Part shown: one piece after another, positions 17,785 to 26,502 of the stretch | How positions within the stretch are numbered: the first letter of the stretch is position 1 | Layout of the letters: each line of letters begins with the position of its first letter | DNA from: an uncultured Geobacteraceae bacterium | GTDB lineage: Bacteria > Desulfobacterota > Desulfuromonadia > Geobacterales > Pseudopelobacteraceae | Assembly: GCA_903939115.1 (NCBI GenBank) | Contig: CAJAFV010000073.1 | Coordinates: 1-64,000 of the forward strand | DNA length: 64,000 nucleotides | Direction: 5' to 3' | Notes under the pieces: generated by a model | Database searches by the model: none | What the model was told of the DNA's origin: nothing | Seen by the model: only the letters and a program-made list of their open reading frames with translations | Made by a program: the position numbers and the translations under genes

Positions 17785-18861
17785 TCAAGCCGTGTGTGGA
17801 TGCACGCGGCGCTTCAGGGCAAAGCCGATTACAAAACAGAGTGCCAATGTTATTGTGCCGCCGATTATTCCGGAGACACTGGTGCCGAACTTGCTCGCTT
17901 CCGGTATCTTTTCTGCCTTTTGATGATTCTGTCCTGCTGGCGGTACCGTTGTCCCGTCAGCCGCTTTGATTCCGTCAGTTTTTTTGAATGAGTAGTCCGG
18001 TAGAAAAGCCAGTTTTTTCTGTATATCTGCCAGCGCACCGTAGACGCCCTGTTCTGGGTTCTTCAGCTCTTTCTGGTCAGCCACTTTGGCGATCGACCAT
18101 TCCAGTCCGTCCGGGTGATTCGAGGCATACAAGGAAAGAACCCCGCCGGTTATTACGGCTGCAGCGAGGAAGCCAAGGAGCACGTTCCGTATCGGGTGGA
18201 CAGTTGTAGGGCTGCTTTTCATGGCACTCTGCACTATTTCCGGCCGTGCATTATAGACAAAAGATATTGCGGACGCGGTGACCACTCCCTCCACAACGCC
18301 GATGGCAAGGTGGATAGGCTGCATGACAGCCAGGAAAGTCCCGAAGGGGAGCGAAGAAATTCCTGATGAAACCGTCTCCATGACGACACTGAAAGCCCCC
18401 AGTTGCAGGCCGGCCACGGCAGCGAACAATGACGCTATCGATATTTTCCGTGCCGTGGGCGCGCTCCCGACGATCTTTTTGTAGATGAGCGGGTAGGCGA
18501 CAAAAGCCGGGAAAAACCCGAGATTAAAAATATTGCAGCCAAGCGCCAGTAAACCGCCATCGGCAAAAAAAAGTGCCTGCACCACCAGCACAGAGGCGAT
18601 TGTCAGAAAGGCGGCATAGGGGCCGAGCAGAACCGCGAGAATCATGCCGCCGCCAAGATGGCCACTCGATCCGGTTAACGGAATAGTGAAGTTGACCATC
18701 TGGGCCGTGAAAATAAACGCCCCCATAACACCCATCAGCGGCACTATGCCGTCGTTCATCTCTGTACGGATTTTTTTCGAGCAGTAGGCGATCGCTGTGG
18801 CTGAAGCGGCCCACATGGTGACGCCAACAGCCGGTGAGATTAATGCATCTGCCATATGCAT
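17785..18861 (-). CDS. CbiM/NikM-type permease fused to a PDGLE domain (NikMN-like)
   Basis: This 358-residue membrane protein starts MHMADALISPAVG, the metal-binding N terminus of the CbiM/NikM family, and has LTGSSGHLGGGM. The N-terminal 210 residues are the permease domain. The C-terminal part contains HPDGLEW and a final membrane helix, the PDGLE (NikN/CbiN-like) module, so this is an MN fusion. No ATPase or T component follows; the next genes downstream belong to the cbi operon, which might supply them. Ni2+ or Co2+ is the likely substrate. The metal cannot be decided from sequence. Confidence 0.85.
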   Translation of the reverse strand: MHMADALISPAVGVTMWAASATAIAYCSKKIRTEMNDGIVPLMGVMGAFIFTAQMVNFTIPLTGSSGHLGGGMILAVLLGPYAAFLTIASVLVVQALFFADGGLLALGCNIFNLGFFPAFVAYPLIYKKIVGSAPTARKISIASLFAAVAGLQLGAFSVVMETVSSGISSLPFGTFLAVMQPIHLAIGVVEGVVTASAISFVYNARPEIVQSAMKSSPTTVHPIRNVLLGFLAAAVITGGVLSLYASNHPDGLEWSIAKVADQKELKNPEQGVYGALADIQKKLAFLPDYSFKKTDGIKAADGTTVPPAGQNHQKAEKIPEASKFGTSVSGIIGGTITLALCFVIGFALKRRVHPHTA

Positions 18862-18901
18862 ATCGAGACCCCCGCACCAACCGGGTGCAAATTTAAGATT
18901 C

Positions 18902-18966
18902 GTAACACAAAATCAATACAAGACAAAAAATTGAGTGTCAAGCGCTAAAAAATAATATTCGTGTTA
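18902..18966. promoter_or_regulatory. divergent GTAACAC / GTGTTAC half-sites
   Basis: GTAACAC (18902-18908) and GTGTTAC (18960-18966) lie in the AT-rich region between the NikMN-like gene and tupB. These heptamers resemble half-sites reported for NikR in deltaproteobacteria. They are about 51 bases apart and face the wrong way for the usual closely spaced palindrome. This is weak evidence for nickel control. Confidence 0.25.
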
Positions 18967-19078
18967 CTGAGGCTTTTCAGGCTTTTTTATGGTTATTAAG
19001 GCTTGCCCCAATGTGTCCTTGAAGGTATAAGGGGTTTTGTCTTTCAAAATTGGTTGTCGCTTGGTCTGCGGGGGGGTA

Positions 19079-19777
19079 ATGGAACTGATTCTCGAGGGGA
19101 TTCGCACGGCACTTACACTGATTTTTACTCTTGACCAGGAGGTACTGGCGGTTACCCTGCTTTCGCTGGGAATATCATGCAGTGCTACGCTTGTCAGCCT
19201 GCTGGTGGGCATTTCTTCGGGAGTGGTTCTGGCACTTGCTGATTTTCCCGGGCGGCGCTTTGTTGTCAGTCTGGTCAACACCGGAATGGGCCTGCCGCCT
19301 GTTGTCGTCGGCCTGTTTGTGACACTGTTTCTCTGGCGGAGCGGTCCGCTCGGTTTTTTGGAAATCCTCTACACGCCGGCTGCCATGATTTTGGCCCAAA
19401 CAGTCATAGCAACACCTATTGTGGCCGGCATTACCATCGCTTCAATCCAGAACCTGCCTGCTAATCTCAAGCTTCAGGTGCGCGCGCTGGGGGCAACCCG
19501 TATCCAGACCGTCTGGATACTTGTGCGGGAAGCACGTCTCCCGCTGCTGGCTGCGGTTATGGCCGGCTTCGGCGGCGTTATCTCTGAGGTTGGGGCTTCA
19601 ATCATGGTCGGCGGCAACATAAAAGGACAGACCAGGGTGCTTACAACGGCGACCGTTATGGAAACCGGAAAAGGGAACTTTGATGTGGCTATTGCCCTGT
19701 CGTTGATCCTGCTCGTGCTGGTTTTCGGAGTTAACTACCTGCTGACAGTCATTCAGCAGCGGGAGCGGCCGCGATGA
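19079..19777 (+). CDS. tupB: TupB-like tungstate ABC transporter permease
   Basis: The 232-residue inner-membrane protein has about five membrane helices and the ABC permease EAA-type loop (VRALGATRIQTVWILVREA). The pattern, including LPPVVVGLF and GFGGVISEVGASIMVGGNIKG, is that of TupB/WtpB oxyanion permeases. In those systems it pairs with a periplasmic TupA and ATPase TupC, neither of which is adjacent. The ATG at 19079 follows a G-rich ribosome site. It overlaps the sirtuin gene by four bases. Confidence 0.87.
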   Translation: MELILEGIRTALTLIFTLDQEVLAVTLLSLGISCSATLVSLLVGISSGVVLALADFPGRRFVVSLVNTGMGLPPVVVGLFVTLFLWRSGPLGFLEILYTPAAMILAQTVIATPIVAGITIASIQNLPANLKLQVRALGATRIQTVWILVREARLPLLAAVMAGFGGVISEVGASIMVGGNIKGQTRVLTTATVMETGKGNFDVAIALSLILLVLVFGVNYLLTVIQQRERPR

Positions 19778-20592
19778 TGAAGCGTGCTGCCGATGTGGTC
19801 AGAGAAGCAGAGGTCTTTGTCGTTACTGCAGGAGCGGGAATGGGAGTCGATTCCGGTCTGCCGGATTTTCGCGGTGATCGGGGCTTTTGGCATGCGTATC
19901 CCGCATATGCACGGTTGGGACTCACTTTTACCGACTGCGCCAATCCGCAGCATTTTTCTGATGATCCCGCTCTTGGCTGGGGTTTTTACGGCCACCGCAC
20001 CAATCTGTACCGTGACACTGTTCCCCATGAAGGTTTCCAAATTATCAAGAAGTGGCTCACGCGAAAGGGCGCGGAGTATTTTGTTGTGACCTCCAATGTC
20101 GATGGCCAGTTTCAAAAAGCCGGTTATGCCGATGACAGGATTCTGGAAGTCCATGGGTCAATCCACTGGCTGCAGTGCCAGACGCCGTGCAGCAGAACCG
20201 TCTGGGGTAATAATGAGGCTTTCCGGATTGATGCAGCCACCATGCGCGCACGCCAGCCACTTCCCCGCTGCCCGGAGTGCGGAGAGGTCAGTCGCCCCAA
20301 TATTCTCATGTTCGGCGACTGGTCATGGCTGCCGGACAGAGCCCGTATGCAGGAAAATGCGTTTGACCGTTTTTTGAGAGCGCATGGAGATCGCAGGATA
20401 GCGGTGATAGAGCTGGGAGCGGGAAGTGCTATCCCCACGATTCGGGCGACGTCGGAGCGGATCGGGTGGCATCTTGAACAGGCGACGGTCATTCGTATCA
20501 ATCCACGGGAGCCCGAGATAAAGGAGCCCCATATTTCATTGACCTGTGGTGCATTGGAAGGTCTGCAGGCAATTGACGCACTGCTGGAATGA
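19774..20592 (+). CDS. Sir2 family NAD-dependent protein deacylase
   Basis: Sirtuins remove acyl groups from lysine using NAD+. The 272-residue protein has GAGMGVDSGLPDFRG (NAD binding), TSNVDGQF and the catalytic histidine in EVHGS. Four cysteines (CQTPC and CPEC, near residues 130-170) bind zinc. The NAD-binding GAGSAIPTIR follows. The catalytic set looks complete. It is translationally coupled (ATGA) to the orphan permease gene, an unusual pairing. Substrate and acyl specificity are unknown. Confidence 0.93.
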   Translation: MMKRAADVVREAEVFVVTAGAGMGVDSGLPDFRGDRGFWHAYPAYARLGLTFTDCANPQHFSDDPALGWGFYGHRTNLYRDTVPHEGFQIIKKWLTRKGAEYFVVTSNVDGQFQKAGYADDRILEVHGSIHWLQCQTPCSRTVWGNNEAFRIDAATMRARQPLPRCPECGEVSRPNILMFGDWSWLPDRARMQENAFDRFLRAHGDRRIAVIELGAGSAIPTIRATSERIGWHLEQATVIRINPREPEIKEPHISLTCGALEGLQAIDALLE

Positions 20593-20604
20593 TACCTGAG
20601 TAAC

Positions 20605-20725
20605 ACCAATTTCAAATCAGAGATGCCATCAAGGCGGCGAGGATTGAGGCGACGAAGGCATACAAACAGTATGCTGAGGAGCCGAAGACGAGCCAACGAA
20701 GATGGGGCTTTGATCTGGAATTGGT
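20605..20725. repeat. MITE-like imperfect palindromic element, about 121 bp
   Basis: The ends are imperfect inverted repeats (ACCAATTTCAAATCAGAG and CTTTGATCTGGAATTGGT, 15 of 18 positions pairing). The centre holds a perfect GCATAC-AAACA-GTATGC hairpin. Between them are purine-rich, partly repeated segments (GAGGCGACGAAG, GAGCCAACGAAG). It encodes nothing and fills the gap between the convergent sirtuin and crotonase genes. Confidence 0.6.
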
Positions 20726-20739
20726 ATAACAGGCTGAAA

Positions 20740-21474
20740 TCAGGAATGCGAGGGGGGAAGCGAATTGATGTGGGTTGCAGTCTCCCGCTCCAACAGACAG
20801 CCGCTGCGCAGGTCGGTATCTTCGGCGGCGTTGATAAGGCGCTTGGTTGCAGAGAGTGCCGCCAGGGGATTGCTGGCTATCCGCTCGGCAAGCTTGACCA
20901 CCTGCGGCCAGAAATCGTCAGTGGCATATACTCTGTCCACCAGGCCCATTCTGAGGGCATCAGCAGAGCTGTAGGGTTCTGAAGTCATGAACATTTCCCG
21001 GGCAAAATTTTTCCCGACGATGTGAGGCAGTTTGTGCGTCCCGCAAAAACCGGTGATGATGCCGAGTTTAGCCCCGGAATGTCCAATACCTAACCCCTCT
21101 GTGGCAATGCGGATATCGCACGACATGGCGAGGTCGCAGCCGCCCCCCATAGTGATGCCGTTCAGGGCGCAGATGACCGGTTTTGAGCAGGACTCAATCT
21201 GGTCGAACAGGGATTGGCCGAGTTCGGCAAAATGAAAGGCGTCGCCGGGAGAAAAGTTCACCATCTGGCCGATATCGGCTCCTGCAGCAAAGGATTCTCC
21301 CGGATAGCCGCTGAGAACAACGGCCTGTGCCGATTCATCCGCCTCAAGTTGAGCAAACGCACGCTTCAGCTCGCGGATAGTGGTGACGGAGAGTTTGTTG
21401 AAGCGTGAACCGGATCCGAGCAGAATATACCCGACCCGGTTCACTACCTCTATGCGGATCTTATTGTAAGGCAT
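20740..21474 (-). CDS. crotonase-fold (enoyl-CoA hydratase/isomerase) protein
   Basis: This 244-residue protein has the crotonase fold, with the oxyanion-hole segment SFAAGADIGQM and GGGCDLAMSCDIRIA. At the two hydratase glutamate positions it has Asp (GGGCDLA) and Gly (GHSGAKLG). A classical hydratase mechanism is therefore unlikely; isomerase, decarboxylase or thioester-binding roles are alternatives. It is the last gene of a minus-strand operon with a B12-binding mutase subunit, overlapping it by one base (TGATG). Confidence 0.85.
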   Translation of the reverse strand: MPYNKIRIEVVNRVGYILLGSGSRFNKLSVTTIRELKRAFAQLEADESAQAVVLSGYPGESFAAGADIGQMVNFSPGDAFHFAELGQSLFDQIESCSKPVICALNGITMGGGCDLAMSCDIRIATEGLGIGHSGAKLGIITGFCGTHKLPHIVGKNFAREMFMTSEPYSSADALRMGLVDRVYATDDFWPQVVKLAERIASNPLAALSATKRLINAAEDTDLRSGCLLERETATHINSLPPSHS

Positions 21475-21878
21475 CAGGCTCGTGGCTGCACGTTGTCCTT
21501 CACCCAGGCAACAATATCTTCCGTGGAAGTGCCGGGGGTAAACACCTCGCAGATGCCGGTCGCTTTCAGTCCGGGGATGTCTTCTTCCGGAATAACCCCT
21601 CCACCGAAAACCTTGATGTCGTCAACCCCTTTTTCCTTGAAGAGCTGCATGACTTTCGGGAGCAGAGTGTTGTGAGCACCGGATAGAATCGAGAGGCCGA
21701 CGCAGTCAACATCTTCCTGGATAGCGGCCGAGACGATCTGCTCCGGAGTCTGGTGCAGGCCGGTATAGATGACCTCGAAACCGGCGTCGCGAAACGCACG
21801 GGCGATAATTTTGGCACCCCGATCATGGCCGTCCAGCCCCGGTTTTCCGACAAGTACGCGTAATGTTCTTTCAGCCAT
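21474..21878 (-). CDS. cobalamin-binding subunit of a methylmalonyl-CoA mutase-type enzyme
   Basis: This 134-residue protein is a stand-alone B12-binding domain. It has the base-off signature DGHDRG (His ligand to cobalt), the GLSILSGAH segment and [10 protein letters not shown]. In acyl-CoA mutases this domain pairs with a separate or fused TIM-barrel subunit, which is not in the window. Operon partners are cobO and two crotonase genes, so it probably acts in branched acyl-CoA rearrangement. The exact substrate cannot be told. GGGAGG precedes the start. Confidence 0.92.
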   Translation of the reverse strand: MAERTLRVLVGKPGLDGHDRGAKIIARAFRDAGFEVIYTGLHQTPEQIVSAAIQEDVDCVGLSILSGAHNTLLPKVMQLFKEKGVDDIKVFGGGVIPEEDIPGLKATGICEVFTPGTSTEDIVAWVKDNVQPRA

Positions 21879-21935
21879 GGTACGTTACCTCCCAAAGATA
21901 AATTAACTTCGTAAACTACAAACTTTCTAAAGGTT

Positions 21936-22460
21936 TTACATTTCTATGCCGATTCTGGCCGGGACACCGGCATTATAGTAATGCTTGATCTCGCGCATCT
22001 CGGTAACCAGATCCGCTGCTTCGATAATCCTCTCGTCAGCATTGCGTCCCGTCAGCACCAGTTCGGTTTTTTTCGGCTTATTGCTGATTAGATCCAGCAC
22101 CTGCTCAACGTCAATCAGGCCGAAGCCGACCGCGCCGTTAATTTCATCGCAGATAAAAAGGTCAAATTCGCCGGAAGCTAACAGTTCAACGGCCTGAATG
22201 AGTGCTTCCTGAGCGACCAGCCGGTCTTCAGCGATGTCTTTGGTGTTTACCCATCCCGGTCTGCCGCTCTGAATAATCGTCAGCAGTGCGAGCTTTTCGG
22301 CAGCCAGATGTTCGCCATAGCGACCGCTCCCTTTGATAAACTGGAACATGCAGACCTTAAGGTCGCGTCCGACTGCCCGCAGCGCCAGTCCGAGTGCCGC
22401 AGTGGTTTTTCCTTTGCCATTACCTGTGTAGACCTGGACATAGCCCTGTTCCAGCGACAT
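21936..22460 (-). CDS. cobO: cob(I)yrinic acid a,c-diamide adenosyltransferase
   Basis: CobO/BtuR transfers the adenosyl group from ATP to cob(I)alamin or its precursor. The 174-residue protein has the P-loop GNGKGKTTAALGLALRA and the FICDEINGAV segment (Walker-B-like). Late motifs include LVLTGRNADERIIEAADLVTEM, with ALVTEMREIKH-type sequence. It sits three bases after one crotonase gene and upstream of the B12-binding mutase subunit, so it probably supplies adenosylcobalamin for that enzyme. Confidence 0.94.
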   Translation of the reverse strand: MSLEQGYVQVYTGNGKGKTTAALGLALRAVGRDLKVCMFQFIKGSGRYGEHLAAEKLALLTIIQSGRPGWVNTKDIAEDRLVAQEALIQAVELLASGEFDLFICDEINGAVGFGLIDVEQVLDLISNKPKKTELVLTGRNADERIIEAADLVTEMREIKHYYNAGVPARIGIEM

Positions 22461-22463
22461 GTT

Positions 22464-23231
22464 TTATTCCCCTTTAAAATGCGGCGCACGCTTATCGAGA
22501 AATGCCTGCATCCCCTCACGCTGGTCAAAGCTCGAAAAACAGAGGGCAAATGCATCGCGTTCAAGCATGCAGGCGGTTTGCAGATCGATATCATACCCCG
22601 CATTGACGACTTCTCCGCCGATACGGATGGCGTTTGCACTGCGTGTGCAGATATGTTCGAGCAGTTTTTCTGCCTGCGTCAAAGCTTCTCCAACAGGGTA
22701 GAGACGGTTTATCAGGGCGATCCGGTAGGCTTCTTCGGCGTCAATGAGGTCGCCGCTGTAGATCAGCTCTTTTGTTTTTGATTTGCCTACCAGTCGGGCA
22801 AGTCGCTGAGAGCCTCCGCAGAAAGGGATCTGCCCTGTTGCGATACCAGGAAAGCCAAAACTGGCTGACCGCGATGCCACGATAAAGTCGCAGGCCAGCG
22901 CAATTTCCAGGCCCAATCCGGAACATTCCACCTCGATGACAGCTATGGTCGGCTTGCCGGTCTTCTCAAGGTTGAACATGGTTTTCTGGCCAAAGGCGGA
23001 CAATTGTGATGCGGTCTGTGGAGATGCTGTGCCTTCAGTTGAACAGTTACAAAAGCCGCTCTCTGAACCGGTTAAAAGAATGCCTTTGATCTCCTCGGTG
23101 CCCGCCAGAGACGCTGTCTGACGATGCAGATATTCCAAGAGTTCCCGTGAAGAAACGGTGCTTTTTCCGGAAATAGTCAGAATGGCCACGCCGTTTGTTG
23201 TCGTTCGGGTGGTGCCAACTCTGTCAGGCAT
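22464..23231 (-). CDS. crotonase-fold (enoyl-CoA hydratase/isomerase) protein
   Basis: First gene of the crotonase-cobO-mutase subunit-crotonase operon. The 255-residue protein keeps one catalytic-position glutamate (GLGLEIALACDF), but the second is glycine (FGFPGIATG). The usual oxyanion segment is also altered (GFCNCSTEG), so it is probably not a plain hydratase. The C-terminal EGMQAFLDKRAPHFKGE is typical of the family. Methylmalonyl-CoA decarboxylase-like chemistry is one possibility given its mutase neighbour; that is speculative. Confidence 0.85.
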   Translation of the reverse strand: MPDRVGTTRTTTNGVAILTISGKSTVSSRELLEYLHRQTASLAGTEEIKGILLTGSESGFCNCSTEGTASPQTASQLSAFGQKTMFNLEKTGKPTIAVIEVECSGLGLEIALACDFIVASRSASFGFPGIATGQIPFCGGSQRLARLVGKSKTKELIYSGDLIDAEEAYRIALINRLYPVGEALTQAEKLLEHICTRSANAIRIGGEVVNAGYDIDLQTACMLERDAFALCFSSFDQREGMQAFLDKRAPHFKGE

Positions 23232-23272
23232 ACTGTTGATCCTGTTAAGCGGGTGATTGAATTAGCGGCGCG

Positions 23273-23301
23273 ACTATAACAATTCAACTGTATACGGTCA
23301 A
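23273..23301 (-). promoter_or_regulatory. sigma-70 promoter of the crotonase-cobO operon with GTATAC site
   Basis: On the minus strand, TTGACC and TATAGT are separated by exactly 17 bases and lie about 40 bases before the first gene. The spacer carries a GTATAC palindrome (23290-23295). GTATAC is the typical core of FadR/FCD-type GntR operators. Confidence 0.6.
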
Positions 23302-23436
23302 GAAAAGCTTTGGTTTGATTTCACTGAAAATAAAATTGCTTCGGAATAATAAATCAGAAGTAAAAAACTTTGCGGAAGGCTTCTCTATAACCTATACTTC
23401 GCGAAGTTTGATATTTTCTTCAAGGGAGAAATGATC

Positions 23437-26412
23437 ATGCACCTGACTTCGCTTGTCCGCCGCACCGCCCAGGGATCTCGAATCGCTGCAGAGAAGAATG
23501 CCGCCTGGCTCCAGAAGCATATGAGCCCCTACTTCTTTCAAGCCATGGCGGATGAAGATAACGCTTTGACGCTGCTGGCGCGAGAGATGGGCTGTCTGCA
23601 GCATAACCGGCATCTGATACTGACTGACAGCGATAAACGGTTGGTCGTAGCCTGTTGTAATCATCCCGGTTCTCTCTATGGTACCCTGACCAAATTGGGC
23701 GACAGAGAGATATCCTATGCCATGTTTTCCCACTCGAATGCCTCTATGCCATCTCTTCATGATGAGCTTGAAATCCAGCGCTTCGAGTTTGACCGTCGCC
23801 GGAATCAGGATATCGATCTGACGCGTGAGCTTGACATTCCTGCAGCACTGGTGAGAAAGGTGCGCACCGAACTGCGCTCAACGTTTCCCGACTTTGACCT
23901 GAAAAAACTCGATCGACTGCTGAAAATACTCTGGCTTAATAACGAAAACTATGTCCGGATGTCACCACCTACCCGTGTTGCCTATCTGATCTGGCTGTTT
24001 GACAGTGCGAACTCCTCAGGCGGGCTGTTCCTTGATATCGGTCAGGTAGAACGCGAAGGAGTCAATGAAACAAGGGTGCTGTTCGGCGTCGGCAATCCGC
24101 CGCAGAAAGATTTTCTCCTGCAGTTGCTCGAGGTTTTCAACCGTCTTGATGTCGGTATCCGCAGGGCCTATTGCCTGACCATTTCAAATGGTGTCCATCC
24201 ATACTTCCTCGGTTCGTTTCTCGTTATCAGCCGCAAGGGTGAGGATATTTCTCCGGAGAGCCCCCTGGCAGACAGTCTGAGGCGTGAGCTGTGTACAACC
24301 CAGATACTCTCCTCGTCAACCGAGGCGTATCATGAATATGTTGTGAAAGGGCGGCTCTCAGGCGAGGATGCCGCACTGGTTAATGCGTGTGTCTCTTTCT
24401 GTCACACAAGTCTGGCCCACGGTCAGCCGGAACGGTTCGGTCGTGATGACGTTCAGAGCGCCTTTTATGATCATCCTGAAATGGCCCAGCTTCTGATACG
24501 GCTGTTCCGGGTGCGCTTTGATCCGGAGTTGCAAGAGCGCGATACACTTTATACTGCCGCTCTTGCCGAAGTACAGGCTGCTGTTGAAGGCTATAATACT
24601 GGTCATCGCTGGCTCGATGATATCAGGCGCGGCGTCTATCGCTGCTGCCTGCTGCTGATAACCCACACCCTTAAAACAAACTTTTTTGTGGTGGAAAAGC
24701 AGGCGCTGGCCTTTCGTCTCGATCCCGGCTATCTGCGGCTGTTAGGCCGGGAGTTTACCGCAGACCTGCCGGAAGCGCTCCCGTTTCGTGTTACGTTTTT
24801 CTTCAGCCGTTTCGGTGCCGGCTATCACGTCGGGTTCTCGGATATTGCCCGTGGCGGCTGGCGCACGGTCATAGCCCGTAGTGCCGATGACTTTATTACC
24901 TCGACCAACACCATCTTCCGCGAAGTATATGTTCTGGCAAATACCCAGCAGCTGAAGAACAAAGATATCTATGAAGGGGGCTCAAAGCTGGCGGTCGTAC
25001 TGGATGCCTCTGACCTGGAACAGGCGGGGAGTGAAGCGGAAAACTTCCGTCTCTACAAGCTGCAATATGGTATCGCCAACGCGTTCCTCGATATTTTTAT
25101 CACCGAAAACGGCAAAGCGAAAGACCGCCGGGTTGTCGACTACTACTGTGATGATGAGCCGATCGAAATCGGCCCTGACGAGAATATGCACGACGGTATG
25201 ATCGAGGCGATAGCCGCCCTGTCAAAAAAACGGGGCTATATGCTCGGTGTCGGCATCATGTCCAGCAAACGTTTCGGCATCAACCACAAGGAGTACGGCG
25301 TTACCTCGACCGGTGTGGTCACGTTTGCAGAAATCACCATGGCTGAAACGGTCGGGATCAACATGCGCAGCGACACATTCTCGCTCAAGATGACCGGTGG
25401 CCCGAATGGGGACGTTGCCGGCAATTGCCTGCGCATCATGCTTGAACGCTGCCCCCGAATGCAGGTCCGCCTGATTCTTGACGGGACAGCCGCTCTGTAT
25501 GACCCAAGCGGTATAAGTCACGACGAATTACGTCGCATTACGCTCACTTCTGACCTGGATGCGTTTGATTCGGCCTTTCTGGGCATCGACGGCTATATAA
25601 TTTATCGGACCGGTCGGCGCTTGGAAGGGTTGAAGGAATCACATCGGAAGGTTATGCGCACACCTGACGGCATTGTTGAAGAGTGGCTTGATATCGATGA
25701 CTTCAACCGCCTCTACAACAGCCTGGTCTTTACCGTTAAGGCCGATCTTTTCGTTCCGGCCGGTGGGCGTCCAGAGACGATTGACGCCCAGAACTGGCAG
25801 CTGTTTCTCGATGAAAACGGCGTGCCGTCTTCAGGGGTGGTCATTGAAGGAGCCAATTCCTTTATCACTCCTGAAGCACGTATCAAGCTGCAGAAGAGCG
25901 GTGTAGCACTGATGCGGGACTCCTCTGCAAACAAATGCGGCGTTATCTCGTCATCGTACGAAATTATTGCCAATCTGCTGCTGACCGAACGTGAATTTAT
26001 GGAGCAGAAAGAGCGCTATGCCGGTGATGTTCTGACAATACTGGAAAAACGGGCCGCTGATGAGGCGCGACTGATACTGCTGCGCTATAAGGAAGCCGGC
26101 GGGACTCTTCTCTATAGCGAGATTTCCGAAACGATCAGCCATAATATTAATAATCTTTACACGCGGCTGTTTGACTTCTTCTCGCTTCGCCCCGAACTCT
26201 GTCTGCAGGCTCCTTTTCGCCAGGCGATCACGAGCCATCTCCCGCGCATGCTGCAGGAAACTGCTCAGTACCGGCAGCGGGTCGGTAAGCTGCCGCAAAA
26301 ATACCTCTGTGCAATTCTGGCTTCCGAGATCGCTTCATCTTTGGTCTACAGCGGCAGCAGTGATGCCGATTTTGAAGATATGATCCGTCGGCATCTCGCC
26401 AGGGTGTTGTAA
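23437..26412 (+). CDS. large NAD-dependent glutamate dehydrogenase
   Basis: The 991-residue enzyme resembles the roughly 1000-residue class of NAD-specific glutamate dehydrogenases, which deaminate glutamate to 2-oxoglutarate. The dehydrogenase core is seen in GFSDIARGGWRTV, YEGGSKLAVV and GVTSTGVVTFAE. MTGGPNGDVAGNCL (nucleotide binding) and EGANSFITPEA follow. The first 400 residues are a regulatory-type extension. AAGGGAG lies eight bases before the second of two nearby ATGs (23437), which is therefore preferred over 23431. It is transcribed divergently from the crotonase operon. Confidence 0.9.
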   Translation: MHLTSLVRRTAQGSRIAAEKNAAWLQKHMSPYFFQAMADEDNALTLLAREMGCLQHNRHLILTDSDKRLVVACCNHPGSLYGTLTKLGDREISYAMFSHSNASMPSLHDELEIQRFEFDRRRNQDIDLTRELDIPAALVRKVRTELRSTFPDFDLKKLDRLLKILWLNNENYVRMSPPTRVAYLIWLFDSANSSGGLFLDIGQVEREGVNETRVLFGVGNPPQKDFLLQLLEVFNRLDVGIRRAYCLTISNGVHPYFLGSFLVISRKGEDISPESPLADSLRRELCTTQILSSSTEAYHEYVVKGRLSGEDAALVNACVSFCHTSLAHGQPERFGRDDVQSAFYDHPEMAQLLIRLFRVRFDPELQERDTLYTAALAEVQAAVEGYNTGHRWLDDIRRGVYRCCLLLITHTLKTNFFVVEKQALAFRLDPGYLRLLGREFTADLPEALPFRVTFFFSRFGAGYHVGFSDIARGGWRTVIARSADDFITSTNTIFREVYVLANTQQLKNKDIYEGGSKLAVVLDASDLEQAGSEAENFRLYKLQYGIANAFLDIFITENGKAKDRRVVDYYCDDEPIEIGPDENMHDGMIEAIAALSKKRGYMLGVGIMSSKRFGINHKEYGVTSTGVVTFAEITMAETVGINMRSDTFSLKMTGGPNGDVAGNCLRIMLERCPRMQVRLILDGTAALYDPSGISHDELRRITLTSDLDAFDSAFLGIDGYIIYRTGRRLEGLKESHRKVMRTPDGIVEEWLDIDDFNRLYNSLVFTVKADLFVPAGGRPETIDAQNWQLFLDENGVPSSGVVIEGANSFITPEARIKLQKSGVALMRDSSANKCGVISSSYEIIANLLLTEREFMEQKERYAGDVLTILEKRAADEARLILLRYKEAGGTLLYSEISETISHNINNLYTRLFDFFSLRPELCLQAPFRQAITSHLPRMLQETAQYRQRVGKLPQKYLCAILASEIASSLVYSGSSDADFEDMIRRHLARVL

Positions 26413-26502
26413 ATTTTACTTTTATTGCGTTAGGCTGTTGTGCTAGAAAACAAGCTGATTATTTCATTCACCATTTAGATGCCACATAAAAAGGAGTCTG
26501 CT

